Origin: Artocarpus heterophyllus
Lineage: Eukaryota > Streptophyta > Magnoliopsida > Rosales > Moraceae
NCBI GenBank assembly: GCA_025403435.1
Contig: CM046350.1
Location: 17,147,274-17,211,273, forward strand
Length of the DNA stretch: 64,000 bases
Direction: 5' to 3'
Positions 21,916 to 32,494 of the stretch are shown here, piece after piece. Each line of letters begins with the position of its first letter. Position 1 is the first letter of the stretch. The translations under genes and the position numbers were made by a program. The notes beneath the pieces are model-generated. The model was given only the letters and a program-made list of their open reading frames with translations. It did no database searches and was not told the DNA's origin.

Positions 21916-24411
21916 ATAGAAAGAAGAGAGAGATGAGGGGGTTTGAAGTTAGATATAGTGGCTTTTGTGTGGGGCAAGACAAGGGGCTTAATTTGGAGCT
22001 TAAAAACATGAAGAAGCACAAAGCACATGCACACTATTAATGGTTAAAGAACAGGATCTGTCCCTCTAAACTAGCGGACCGACCGTGGCATATATATAAG
22101 ATAATCAAATAATTAATGGAGATTTTTAGATTCATTAGTGCACATTATTAATGTTTGAGACATAATTTAATAACCCTCTACCATAAAATAAAATAAAAAA
22201 GACATAATTTGACAAAGTCTTTCTTCGATAAATAATCTATTGTTATCATTTTTTTAATATGACGATCAAAAGACATATACCTGCTGATAAACTATTTAGT
22301 ACCCACCTAAAAATTTCCAATTTATTAGTAATTTGGGGTTTTCTTGGGTAAGTTTCCTGGACGTGATCATCAAAATCATACGGCTCATAACAGCAGACAG
22401 TACTCGTACGTTGGCTCTGCCTAGAGTACACGTTACTTTTCTAGACGTGCCACTAACTATTCCATGTTGGTTTGTAGGTTAACAATTACGTTCTTAAAAG
22501 TATTAAGAGTTCTTTTTATTTTTAATTTTTTTTTAATGTTTTTTGGTTCTGAGATTTGATAGCCACACCCATATGCATTTATGTGGCATTTCCATCGAAG
22601 GGTCGTAAATTTTGATCTGACACGCACACCTGGCATGCATGCGGGTGAAATGGGGTTGCTGCTATTTTTTTGGATCTATTCTGCTCTTTGTTCTTCATAA
22701 AGACTTTTTTAATTCTTTTATTTTGGCTAAAAAATTTACACTTTAGACCTGCTTTGATACTGTCACATGGTTGGTTGTTTGTGAAATTTTGTCCGCAAAG
22801 GATCTAAACACCTTTTTGATCATTTAATTCTGTGTAATTAGTTATAAACTTATATCCTTCTTTTAGGTAATGAAATTGATCTATCTTGCTGATCTTTTGT
22901 AGCATGGTTGCATTAAATGCAACACAGCTGCATTATTGAGATTTGGGAGTGAACAGATTAATTATTAACTAGTCATAACAATATTAACAAATTATTTCGT
23001 CATTGTTAGCACCCTTGTTGTTGGAACAAATAAGTTATATAAGGCTCGATATCAAACCGAATTCATGTATGAAATCTTGAACTTCATATTAATGGTAAAA
23101 AAAAAAGGAAAAGCTATGCTGTCGAAAAACAAAATAACAGGAAATGCTACGTGACGTAGAGAAACCAACAACAACAACAACCAAGAGCCAATAACCATGA
23201 AAAAGCAAAAATTTACATCTATTGTCACGAAGACTTCATTTGACAATCTAATTGAAATTAATAACTTTTACAATCTAAAACTCTTATATTCTATAGTATA
23301 AAGTAAAAGTTTACTATAGTATAAAACTCTCACATACTACAATAACTTATAATACAATTATATTCCCAAGCATTCTATGGGTTTTTATTTTACTTTCAAA
23401 GTAACACGAAGTATATCATCTCACTCTCAAATACACATATATATGTTGGTAATAATACTGACTAAAAGTATTTGGCACTTGAAATCAATAAAAATATAAA
23501 GCTCTCAAATGAAACTTGTCGTAACTAAAGAGCAAAAAAATATACGCTGGAAACAACATAGACTATGCACCCTTGCCTTGCTAGTCATGTTGTCAAAAAT
23601 CTACTCGGTACCAATCCTCCTTAGTGCACCACTTCGACACACACAAAATTGATCACCATTATTGACCTATTCAGAAAATTAAAAAAAAAAAAAAAAAACA
23701 AATTGTGCATAGTCTTGAGGGGAGAAACCGGAACTCACTAGAATATCATATGATGATATGGCAACTCACGTCACACTCCGCAAGGAGTATATTGAATCCA
23801 ATATGAAAAACTTTTATTTTTTCGACCGGGTTACAGTCCAGCCCTCTCAGTAGAGTGGGCCCCACCAGGTGGGTAGAACTACCCATCCAATATTTCTGAG
23901 CAGCCGGCCTACCAGGCGTTGAATTGTCGCACGTGGGAAGTACACACCATCATTGAGATTAGGGGGCATGGTTTATATTTGTGTGGTTGATAATTAATGG
24001 TGTCTAAGTATGTGTTAAACCCAAAAATGAGAAGAAATGTGTGCTTCTATGATGTGTACCACAATCGTAACCTTTTATCTTATGCACAATATTGGACTCG
24101 GACGGTGACTGCTACTAAATATTGTTTATCTCTACTCTTATTATATATTTAATATATGTAGCCAATAGACATGTAGTTGGTAATGCATTTGACATGGCTG
24201 CTCTAGATTTATTTAGATGTAAAGAATTTTCTTTTAGTTTGCCGATTTGAGTTCTTTGGTTAACTAGAAAATATGGCTTTATCACTTTCAGTTGGTCTAA
24301 CAGTGTTTAATCGACATTGTAATTTGTTGTGAAAAAATAAGCAGAAAAACCCGAATATATAAACTTTATAACGGTTTATCCTCCATGTAAAAATTAAGTC
24401 TATTTTTGGTC
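21916..24411. other. Intergenic region upstream of the ARM gene
   Basis: No gene recognised. AT-rich with a poly(A) run near 23680 and a GC-richer patch at 23820-23940 that contains a CACGTG G-box near 23930. Small frames at 22246 and 23052 (minus) lack family features. Confidence 0.4.
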
Positions 24412-24619
24412 GTTGTAAAAATTCACCATGATAAAAAAGTTTACCATAGAAAATTACACACCGTTCAACTCTATTTTTTTTAACCTCTCTAACAAACCCC
24501 AATTAGGCACCCCTTTATATATATATATATATATATAAACTAGAGATATTAAAGAAAATATTGAGAGTTGAATGGTGTGTATTTTTTCTTATATTTTATC
24601 ATGGTGAATTTTTAAAAGT
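24412..24619. mobile_element. Fold-back element with an AT-microsatellite loop
   Basis: The left arm (24412-24495) and the inverted right arm (24540-24619) match over about 80 bp. Shared blocks include AAAAATTCACCATGATAAAA, ACACACCRTTCAACTCT and a run of T followed by TAAYMTCTCTA. The 45 bp between them is mostly (TA)n. A transcript would form one long hairpin. This is best explained as a fold-back MITE; no coding capacity. Confidence 0.7.
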
Positions 24620-25080
24620 GTGAAATCCCCAAACTACTTTAATGAAAATTTGGTCAACAACTTATAAAATCGCTTCCCTTCATCCTATGTGTAGGGCAGC
24701 AATTTGTGAGGATATTAAACTAAACTCCACAACCGAACATAATTACTTCAAATTACTTTTTCTTTCTTTCCAACTGAGAACTAGCTAGAAATTTCCTAAC
24801 CCAACTTTATTTTAATTAGTTAATAAGTACATTCGAAATATTGACAAATAATGTGTAACTTTTTCCTTCGGTTTGTTTAGTGAAAGTACTGTTAATTTCC
24901 CCTAAAAAAAGTAATTAATCATCTGCATCTCTTGAATGAGTATACCTCCAGCGCTCGTTTGGCTTTGAAATAACCCTGGCAAATCTTTCCCCAAGTATCT
25001 AGGGGATTTCCATAGCCCCCAGAGATTCATAGATAAGAGATTTTAAAAGCTGCAGCTAAAATTGGATTCTATAATATATC

Positions 25081-25470
25081 ATGTTCTTACTTCTTGGGGA
25101 AACACAGAAAATTTACAAAATCTTCTAGTAGGATATGCAAAATGCCTGCCAAACTATTAGGCAAAGAGGCACAATGTCAATTTTGTATACAGGCTGCAAA
25201 AAGTGAACTCTATGTTACAATGTTCTTACTTCTTGGGGCAACTTGGAATTTTCCAAAAAACTTTCATTGGCCTATGCAAGGAATGCCAAACAAGTTATTA
25301 TTCAAAGTGGCATAATTTCGGTACTTTTGTACAAAGGTGTTCATACACAATATTGTTATTGGACTATCCCTAAAATATCATGTTCTTATTTCTTGGGGCA
25401 GATTAGAATTCTCCTAAATCTTTCCATTGGCTGTCCCAGTGCCAACCAGAGAGGGTACTATTTTTGAAAT
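25081..25470 (+). repeat. Three degenerate tandem repeat units of about 140-160 bp
   Basis: The phrase ATGTTCTTAYTTCTTGGGG recurs at 25081, 25220 and 25380. After it the units share TTRGAATTYTCC, then CTTTCATTGGC or close variants, and CAATGCCAA-type words. Non-coding. Confidence 0.6.
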
Positions 25471-25964
25471 TATATGCCAATTGGCATAGCACTAATTTAG
25501 TGCCACGTGTCACGCCAAGGAACCTATGAGGGTATTTTCTTACATGTGTTACCATAGTTTATGCTTCGCAATGAGACTCAAAATGGAGATACCACTATAG
25601 CCATATGGGGGTTGGAAGTATTAGTCATTTGATAGGGTCAATTTCCACGGCCCGCATTTATACCAATGGATATAGAGATAAATATTGAATGGTATGTTAC
25701 ATATCTCAGTCTAAATAAATGCGTTTGATTATGATGGTTTTTGAGAACTTTGAGGCAAAAAAGGTGCAAAAGCCACTAGTTGGACCTTTTTGTAAGACTT
25801 GGTCGCCAACGCCCAATATACTGTTGCTTTTTCTGCTTATAATATGTGACCCCCAAATTCTTTGAAGCTTCTTCTCAAGTTCTGATTTACATGTAAAAAG
25901 GCCTTTTTTCTCATACGTACGGGGCAACCTCAACACGTGCATCAAGGACAAGATACATACATAA

Positions 25965-26009
<45 letters not shown>

Positions 26010-26654
26010 CGCGCGGTTTGATTTGTTTAAGGTCACAGAGTTGACGCGTCGTTCAAACTTCAAAGCATTGAACAACGGAACCTTGAAGCCTGCGGGGAAA
26101 GGTCTACTAAATTGCCAACTTATGCCTAATGTTAGTTGAAAGAATAAAATCTGCTTAGATACGTTGTTATTGTGGCTTGTGACCTTAATTTTCCATTCAA
26201 ACAGTCACTTGCCAATTCCATTTTGTAATACAACTTCTCAAATCTCAGCTTAATTCTTCAAAAAATTATTTTGTTTTATTTATTTATTTATTTTGAATAC
26301 AAGGACGAAGGTTTAAACTCTACACCTCAAAATCATGCAGCCAGCTGTGAATTTACCGCTAGGCGGTATATATTGCAGCAATCACACAATTACGTATTAA
26401 TATTTTACTTTTCTGGTTAATTAGCGCTGAGTAGTTCCGTTAAATATTACAAAAAAGTTGTTTCATTTCAATTTTTGTAAGTGACCAATTCAGTCTTAAT
26501 GAAGTCTAGTTTTGTTTCAAACTTGTGCTGGAGGTTTTTTAAATTGTTCGCCGTATATGTGCGTTACAAAAAGCACGCAAAGACTTGTTACAAAGGCTCT
26601 TTGGACCGCTCATTGACTATGGCCGATGTTAAAATAACTTGCAACACACACTAA
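25471..26654. other. Intergenic region with a compound microsatellite
   Basis: At 25965-26009 there is a compound microsatellite, (AT)n then (GTAT)n. A short inverted word GCACTAATTTAGTGC occurs near 25490. Nothing else recognised. Confidence 0.4.
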
Positions 26655-26659
26655 CAACG

Positions 26660-28813
26660 TGTAACGTTCCGAAATTTATTTAATATTAATATAATGTAAA
26701 TGATGAATTAGTGTGCCATAATTAAAGTTTTAACTTTAATTAGATTATTTGGTTGGATTTTTAGTTTTTGGTTGTTTTGTTAAATTGATGTGTTTAAAAG
26801 ATTCCTTGTTGATTTAAAATGATGTTTTGAGTTTTAAAACACAACAATTTGTAAAATGTTAAAAATACTCCGTTTTACAAAACTGTGGGCGGCACATGGT
26901 TTTCGCACAGTAAAACCGCCCACCGATTTTCTCTATTTATTTTCCTTTCCTCTCTCTCTCTCCTCACTCTCACGAGCTCTCTCTCTCTCTCTTCTCTGGA
27001 CTCTCTCGGCAGCCCCTCTCTCTCAATCTCTCTCTCAAATTTTTGAACTCCATTTCGAATCCAAGCTTCGGGATAGCAAGGAGGAAGCTCGGGGACGTGA
27101 TTCGGTGACCGAGAACGTGGATTGAAGCTTCGATTCGAGGTTAGATTCGAAATTTCTAAACTTTTTCAAAATTTTCGATTTTGTGTGTTTTTGAAATCTA
27201 AGTTTGTTTTAGCTTAGAAAACCGTGGATTTGTGTTAAATGAGCTTAGAACAACTAGAATCTAAACCTAGATTGAAGAAAAACGGATTGGATTCAAGATT
27301 TTTATTTTTCTCCTCTTTTTCTCATTTTCGGATTTTTGAAGATTTTGAGTTCAAATGTTGTTTAAATGATTCCAAACATGTTTTAGAATGTTTTTCTATC
27401 AACTATAGTTATTTTTCATGCCTGGGAATTGAGAAAAACAGGTTGGAATTCAGATTTGGATTTTGGGGATCGAGAAACCCGTGGCTGGGATTTCTGGATT
27501 TTCCCAGTTCGGCAGGCCGAAGTTCATGTTCGGCAGGTCGGAGTGATGATCGGCAGGCCGGTGTTCTTCCGATCGGCAGGCCGAATCTGGGGACATGTTC
27601 GGCAGGCCGAACTTTGCTTCCGGCAGGCCGAACTGTACAGTTCGGCAGGCCGAAGCAGGGCGTCCGGCAGGCCGACCGAGGCATGGAAAATTTTGTGATT
27701 TTTACCCGTTTTCACTGTTTTGAACCCTGATTTAAATCCCAACCTTATAGGATGATTTTAATGATACAAATGGCACACTAGGACATCATGAAATGATTTA
27801 GTAACATAGAATGTCTCGAACTAGATATTGATTGACTTAGTTTGTATCTAGGATTGTTCGTGGTTCCGTGGAGCTAACGTATAGCGGACCGGGATTACGG
27901 TGTGGGGTACCGGCACGAGTACTGAGGTAGGACTTCTATCCTATTTCTTTGGTAGCCTGGTTTTGAAATGATTTGGCTTTGAAAAGGATTTCTATCAAAA
28001 TGTTTTCAACGGTTGTTTGAAAATGATTTTATCGGTTATATTTTTATATACCGTGACATGAAATGAATTTCATAATGAATGTAATTGACAACACTCGGTA
28101 ATTGGGTTTTGAATGATAATGATAATAACCACATGGGCATGATGCCATATCAGAGATCGGGTCGTGATCGACCTTGGGGGCAGGTCCCGAAACTCAGCTG
28201 GGCCACTACGGTGGTGATTTCATGGTTTGCCTAGGTAAAAGTAAACTGGTGTTTTGATTTGACGAGTAGACTGTTCTGTGTCAGAACGGTTCTACTCAAT
28301 TTATTTATTTATTTATTCAAGTTTCTTTCTGGATAACTCCTGATAATGTTATGTTTCTTTGCATTAAATTATTTTATAAAACTTAGTCCTACTGAGCCTT
28401 TCGCTCACGTTTTATCTGTTTTAAATTCCCCCCCCTTCTAGGTGGTTTCCCATTTAGGTTTGGAGAAGATTCTTCGGACCGAACTCAGGAGCAATAAGAG
28501 AATTTATTTACAATATGTATTTATTAATCAAGGCATGTAAGACTTAACTTTATTTGTACTTGAACTGTGATTGTATTTGTGATATTGTCAGATCCATGTG
28601 TGTGCACAAGTTGTGGGTTGTGGAACCCATATTCGCGGTTTTTATTCAATTATTGTTATTTGTTTAATGATTTTAAATTCTTTATCAAATGTGGTGGAAA
28701 AATCTCTTTATTTCTTGCTTAATTGGATTTTTAAACCCTTAATTTCAATTAAATTCTCCTTTAATTAATCTAAATATTCCGCCACGTCACCTCCCGTACT
28801 CCGGGGCGTGACA
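26660..28813 (+). mobile_element. Solo LTR, probably Ty3/gypsy, with 5-bp target duplication CAACG
   Basis: Starts TGTAACGTTCCG and ends CGGGGCGTGACA, so the ends are TG...CA with an inverted TGTNACGNNCCG pattern. The flanks are CAACG at 26655-26659 and CAACG at 28814-28818, a perfect 5-bp target duplication. There is no internal region, so this is a solo LTR of 2154 bp left by LTR-LTR recombination. It contains a CT-rich tract (26947-27035) and a GC-rich cluster of palindromic words at 27508-27675. The TACTGAGCCTTTCGCTCACG stretch near 28390 is reminiscent of plant gypsy LTRs. The open frames inside (for example 27239-27730) are accidental readings of the repeats. Confidence 0.85.
27508..27675 (+). 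repeat. Eight copies of the near-palindrome TTCGGCAGGCCGAA
   Basis: Eight copies of a CGGCAGGCCG core occur in about 170 bp, starting near 27510, 27531, 27551, 27574, 27600, 27621, 27643 and 27664. Outer bases vary (TTC, ATC or TCC before; GAA, GGT or GAC after). Spacing is irregular, about 20-26 bp. The core is strongly conserved while the spacers differ. Confidence 0.9.
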
Positions 28814-28818
28814 CAACG

Positions 28819-29124
28819 CGTTTGTGTTAAACCAAATATAGAATACTGTATTGATTTCGTTCAAATTAAGCTGAAAAGTGATTTTGTAGAACTTTGTCGA
28901 AGGAAGATATTGATTAACAAAAATCGTATGGAAGGCTTCCTAGAACTTCCATAAAATGTATTTGCATTGACTGATTGACGTGCGAGTACTCCATTATGTT
29001 GGACTTCCAATCCAATTATTGTTAAGGAGATTCAAAAGTAGATAGAAAAAGGGACATCCATTATCCAAATTTGCGAAGTTGTGATTTGTCAAATGGGAAA
29101 AAAAGGAGAGAGAAACCACCAAAC
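28819..29124. other. Spacer, nothing recognised
   Basis: Short stretch between the solo LTR target duplication and the SINE-like unit. No features seen. Confidence 0.4.
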
Positions 29125-29510
29125 GAATGTTGTGGTCTAGTGGTTAGGATGTCTTTGTTAGATATCTCTACTTCATCCGTCATGGTTCGATTCTCTGCAA
29201 CCCCCGTAAGTTCCCCAGCTCCCCAGCTCCAGCATTCGATTTCCTGCGGCCCTTGTAAGTTCCCCTACTCCAACAATAACTGTTGACGCATTGGGTTAAA
29301 AATGCAAGCAGATGTGAGCCTAGGCCAATGTTGAAGCTTGTATAAGGCCCCGACCATTGCTTCTGTGGTGCTAGAGTTACCCCTTACCCTAAACCCGATA
29401 TGAGGGGTGAGATGGGGATCACCTAACTCTCTTTTTACTCATTAAAAAATAAAAAATAATAAAAAATAAAAAACAAGAGAGAAAAAAATAAAAAAAAAAT
29501 AAAGAAACTC
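29125..29510 (+). mobile_element. SINE-like retroposon with tRNA-Glu-like head
   Basis: The head TGTTGTGGTCTAGTGGTTAGGAT (29128-29150) matches the 5' half of plant tRNA-Glu with its A box. GGTTCGATTCTC (29184-29195) is a B box about 45 bp later. A non-tRNA body follows and ends in an A-rich tail at 29443-29510. Part of the body (GTATAAGGCCCCGA, TGTGGTGC, AGTTACCC) is duplicated just downstream at about 29512-29575. This is the plan of a plant SINE; flanking duplications were not resolved. Confidence 0.6.
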
Positions 29511-29605
29511 GTATAAGGCCCCGATCACACATCACACAGAAGACCACTCCTTTTGTGGTGCCACAGTTACCCTAGACTTCTTTTTACAAAGGAAAATAAA
29601 AATAA

Positions 29606-29676
29606 TGCACTAGCCAAGAATCGAACCCAGGTCTACACCGTAACAAAGAACTATTCTACCCATAGACCAGTGGTGC
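29606..29676 (-). pseudogene. tRNA-Gly-like pseudogene
   Basis: The 71 bp aligns end to end with plant tRNA-Gly(GCC): GCACCA start, A box TGGTCTATGGG, B box GGGTTCGATTC and a CTAGTGCA end. The anticodon loop is changed from CTGCCAC to TTGTTAC (three C-to-T changes), and two acceptor pairs are mismatched. It is unlikely to give a working tRNA. The exact 71 bp length argues for a tRNA gene copy or tRNA-derived retroposon head. Confidence 0.7.
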
Positions 29677-30044
29677 CGGAATGCACGATAGTCTGGAAAA
29701 TATTTCTTAAATAAGTTTAGTTAGACGTCTGAAACAAGTAACATCCTATGCTGCCATTCGTTTGTGGGATCAGAAGGGCTCATAAACGATTGTCCTTTAG
29801 TTGTCATTTACTTATTTGATCGTTTTCAAATTTGGCTGTACTCTTGCTTTATATTGATTGTCGTTTGTCATTGTAGGCATTTTTGGTGTTGCACTGTTGT
29901 TCCATATATAATTGTCGTTTATGTTGTATTTTGTTAAAAATAAAAAATAAAAGTAAAAGAGCTCAGAAGCGCCTATTTCATCCGTTGGATCAGATAATCG
30001 TGAGGGACCCCTCCACTGCAAAGGCGCAAGAATCAGCACGGCCC

Positions 30045-30113
30045 TGCACCAGCCGGAAATCGAACCCGGCTGTACCGTGGCAGGGTGCAATTCTACCGCT
30101 AGACCACTCGTGC
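30045..30113 (-). pseudogene. tRNA-Gly(GCC)-like pseudogene
   Basis: Closer match to plant tRNA-Gly(GCC) than the copy at 29.6 kb. The A box GTGGTCTAGCGGTAG, the anticodon arm CCTGCCACGGTAC with intact GCC anticodon, and the B box GGGTTCGATT are all present. The variable loop is 2 bases shorter than normal, one acceptor pair is G-G and one anticodon-stem pair is C-A. Probably a pseudogene or SINE head. A real but weak gene cannot be fully excluded without a covariance-model score. Confidence 0.65.
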
Positions 30114-31149
30114 TTGCACGATAATTCAGAATCGCAATTGGTTAAAGACATGGTGATCGAAAGTATGGAAACCGCTTTTCAAGACTCGCTTTAAATTGGC
30201 AGAATAACGTGAGAGAGAAGATGAAACAAAAAATTTTAATCTATTTCTAACTGGTCTCCCAGCAATACAGCTCTAAAATAGTAACAAAGCTAGAAATTTA
30301 TTTCAAAGGAGCATAAATTAAAAAATTGAATTCATTAGAAGTCATTACGCCTTTTTTTCTACCTAATATTAGTTTTCGTATTGAAAACTGTTCTCACTTA
30401 AACATTAAACTAATTGTTTTCACTTAAATATTAAACTCTTTTCACGTCTCAAAATTAGCCACTCGGTTACGTTATATTAAATTTTAGACGGAGAAAATTT
30501 AATAATTTTGTAATTTCACCTTAAAAGGATAGGTACTCTCGTAATTTGACCATCAAAGAACCAAAACATATAAGTTAACCCTTCTATGGTTTAAACTCTA
30601 GAGCAACCTCCTTTTGTTGCATACAATGAAAAAGAAAAATAGAAGAGGAAAAATTATAACAACATCCCAACTTGAAATTGACTAAGGATGAGGAAGAAAA
30701 ATTCTAACTAGATAATTTCTGAAGAAAACTGAGTTATAGGTAAGTGGATGGTTTTATTTTGTTAAAGCAATTGAATCATATATGCTTCATTCATAATATA
30801 GGACGCGTCAAAGAAAAGTTTTGAATTTTTAGTAGAATTTTTTCCTTTTAAATTTGTGTTATGTTTAAGCTTTTGCAGGGTTTTTTTTTTTTCCCCTCTC
30901 TTTCTTTTTCTTTTTGTCTTTGACTCAACTTTAGGAGTTTGCTTAGTTTCTAATAAAGCTTTAAGCGTTTGTTTGGTTGCTGATGAAGTGAATAGTTAAA
31001 CATTTTATCCTTACTAAATTCAATTTAGCATTTCCAATCCAAAAGGGGTATGTACGTGTTAGATTACTTCGTGATTGTTGTCAATGTAAGTGATTGGGTC
31101 TTTCTTTGCTGATTTTTTTTTTTTTTTTTGGTTCATTTTCTAAGTACAA
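30114..31149. other. AT-rich spacer, nothing recognised
   Basis: No coding or RNA features recognised. Confidence 0.4.
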
Positions 31150-31985
31150 GGAAGAAATGTAATTGAGGGACTAAATTTGAGATATGAAAGAAGTTCAAGG
31201 ACTACATTAAATCTATAATTTAAACAGAATTCAACTAAGGTTTTAAATTTGAGACATGGAAAAAGTTTAAGGGATCAGTTAGAATGATTTTCAATACGAT
31301 GACTAATTTTAAAGCAAAAAAAAAAAAAAGAAAAAAAAAGAAAAGAAGGTTTAGAGGCCTTTTTAAATTGAACTCTAAATTAAAATAAAATTGTTGAACT
31401 AAAAGTGAACATGAAAAATGTTAAAAAATCTCACTATAAACTCTTAAAATCTCAATTTCTTTTAGTACAAATGTTTGTTATAGATTTTCGTTCATTGTAT
31501 GAATTTTTATTTTTATATACACATTTACTATAAATGTTCATGTGGATTTATTATAGATGACCTTGTATATAAAAATAATTCATTGTCATTTATTCAACAT
31601 TAATTTTTTTTTTCATTTTTATATGTTTAAGCAATTGAACTAATATAAAATAAAATAAAGACAATAATGTCCACAAATGATTTTGAATTTTCTATGTTTT
31701 TCAATTTTGATCCTTGAATTTTAGATATTTTTCAAATTTAGTCCTCAAACTTTACATTCTTTTCAGTTTTAGTCCCAAAGACATTTACCTCAAATCTTAT
31801 TAATTTAACTACCTATTACATGGATAGCACTTAGTTTTTTCTATCTAAAACTTAACGATCAACTAATAGAAAGACCTAAATTAAGACAAAGTAATAAGTT
31901 AAGGACCAAAATAGAATTTTTCAAAAGTGTGGGATTAAAATAGAACAAGAGGTAAATCTTAGAGATCATTAGTGAAATTAACCCA
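31150..31985. repeat. Inverted copies of a 'GGTCCTTAAACTTT'-type repeat
   Basis: About 31160-31300 carries AGGGACTAAATTTGAGATATG and AAGGACTACATT. The region 31700-31985 carries related words in the opposite orientation (TTGATCCTTGAATTTTAGATA, TTTAGTCCTCAAACTT) and again inverted (AAGGACCAAAATAGAATTTTTC). The arrangement suggests a diverged fold-back element or nested copies. A similar text occurs near 36880-37080. Confidence 0.45.
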
Positions 31986-32494
31986 AAATTTAAAACAAAA
32001 AAGACGAGGGTGGGAAATTCTGTGGTAAGATGCGGGGAAAAAAAATAGCCTACCTACTGAAAGAATATAATTCTGAATTTTGATTCAAATCAGAACCATA
32101 TAAAATTAAAACAAAAGTACAATAATTTAATGAAACTCGTAAAATTTTGATGGTTTAAAACTATGCTATACATACAGAATTTTTCTTGGGAAAAAAAAAA
32201 AGCTGTTTGCTTGCACGCCCTGTTAAATTTTATCGAACAAAAAGAGTTGAGCTTCCCATGAATCCGCTCTATACTGAAACAAAGTAAAATTCAATTTCTT
32301 TCAGCTTGATGTATAAAAGATGTCGTTCAGTTAGCGTAGCAGTAAAATGCAGGGTCCCATTAATGGTGTGGGATCAACTCCAATCCAACACAAATTTAAA
32401 AATACGAGTTAGTAAACATGCCTTCCTGAATTAGTTTTTGAATAGTTGAAAAAAGGTAAATTTATACAGAAGAAACAATTTGTTAAAAGAAAAA
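31986..32494. other. Downstream region of ATG7
   Basis: Contains the presumed 3' UTR of the minus-strand ATG7 gene. No other feature seen. Confidence 0.4.

Noticed and set aside
27239..27730. 163-codon plus-strand ORF and overlapping minus ORFs
   Set aside because: They lie wholly inside the solo LTR and are made by translating the repeated GGCAGGCCG words; all six frames are open there for the same reason.
30045..30113. Functional tRNA-Gly gene
   Set aside because: Acceptor and anticodon stems each have a mismatch and the variable loop is 2 bases short; kept as pseudogene or SINE head.
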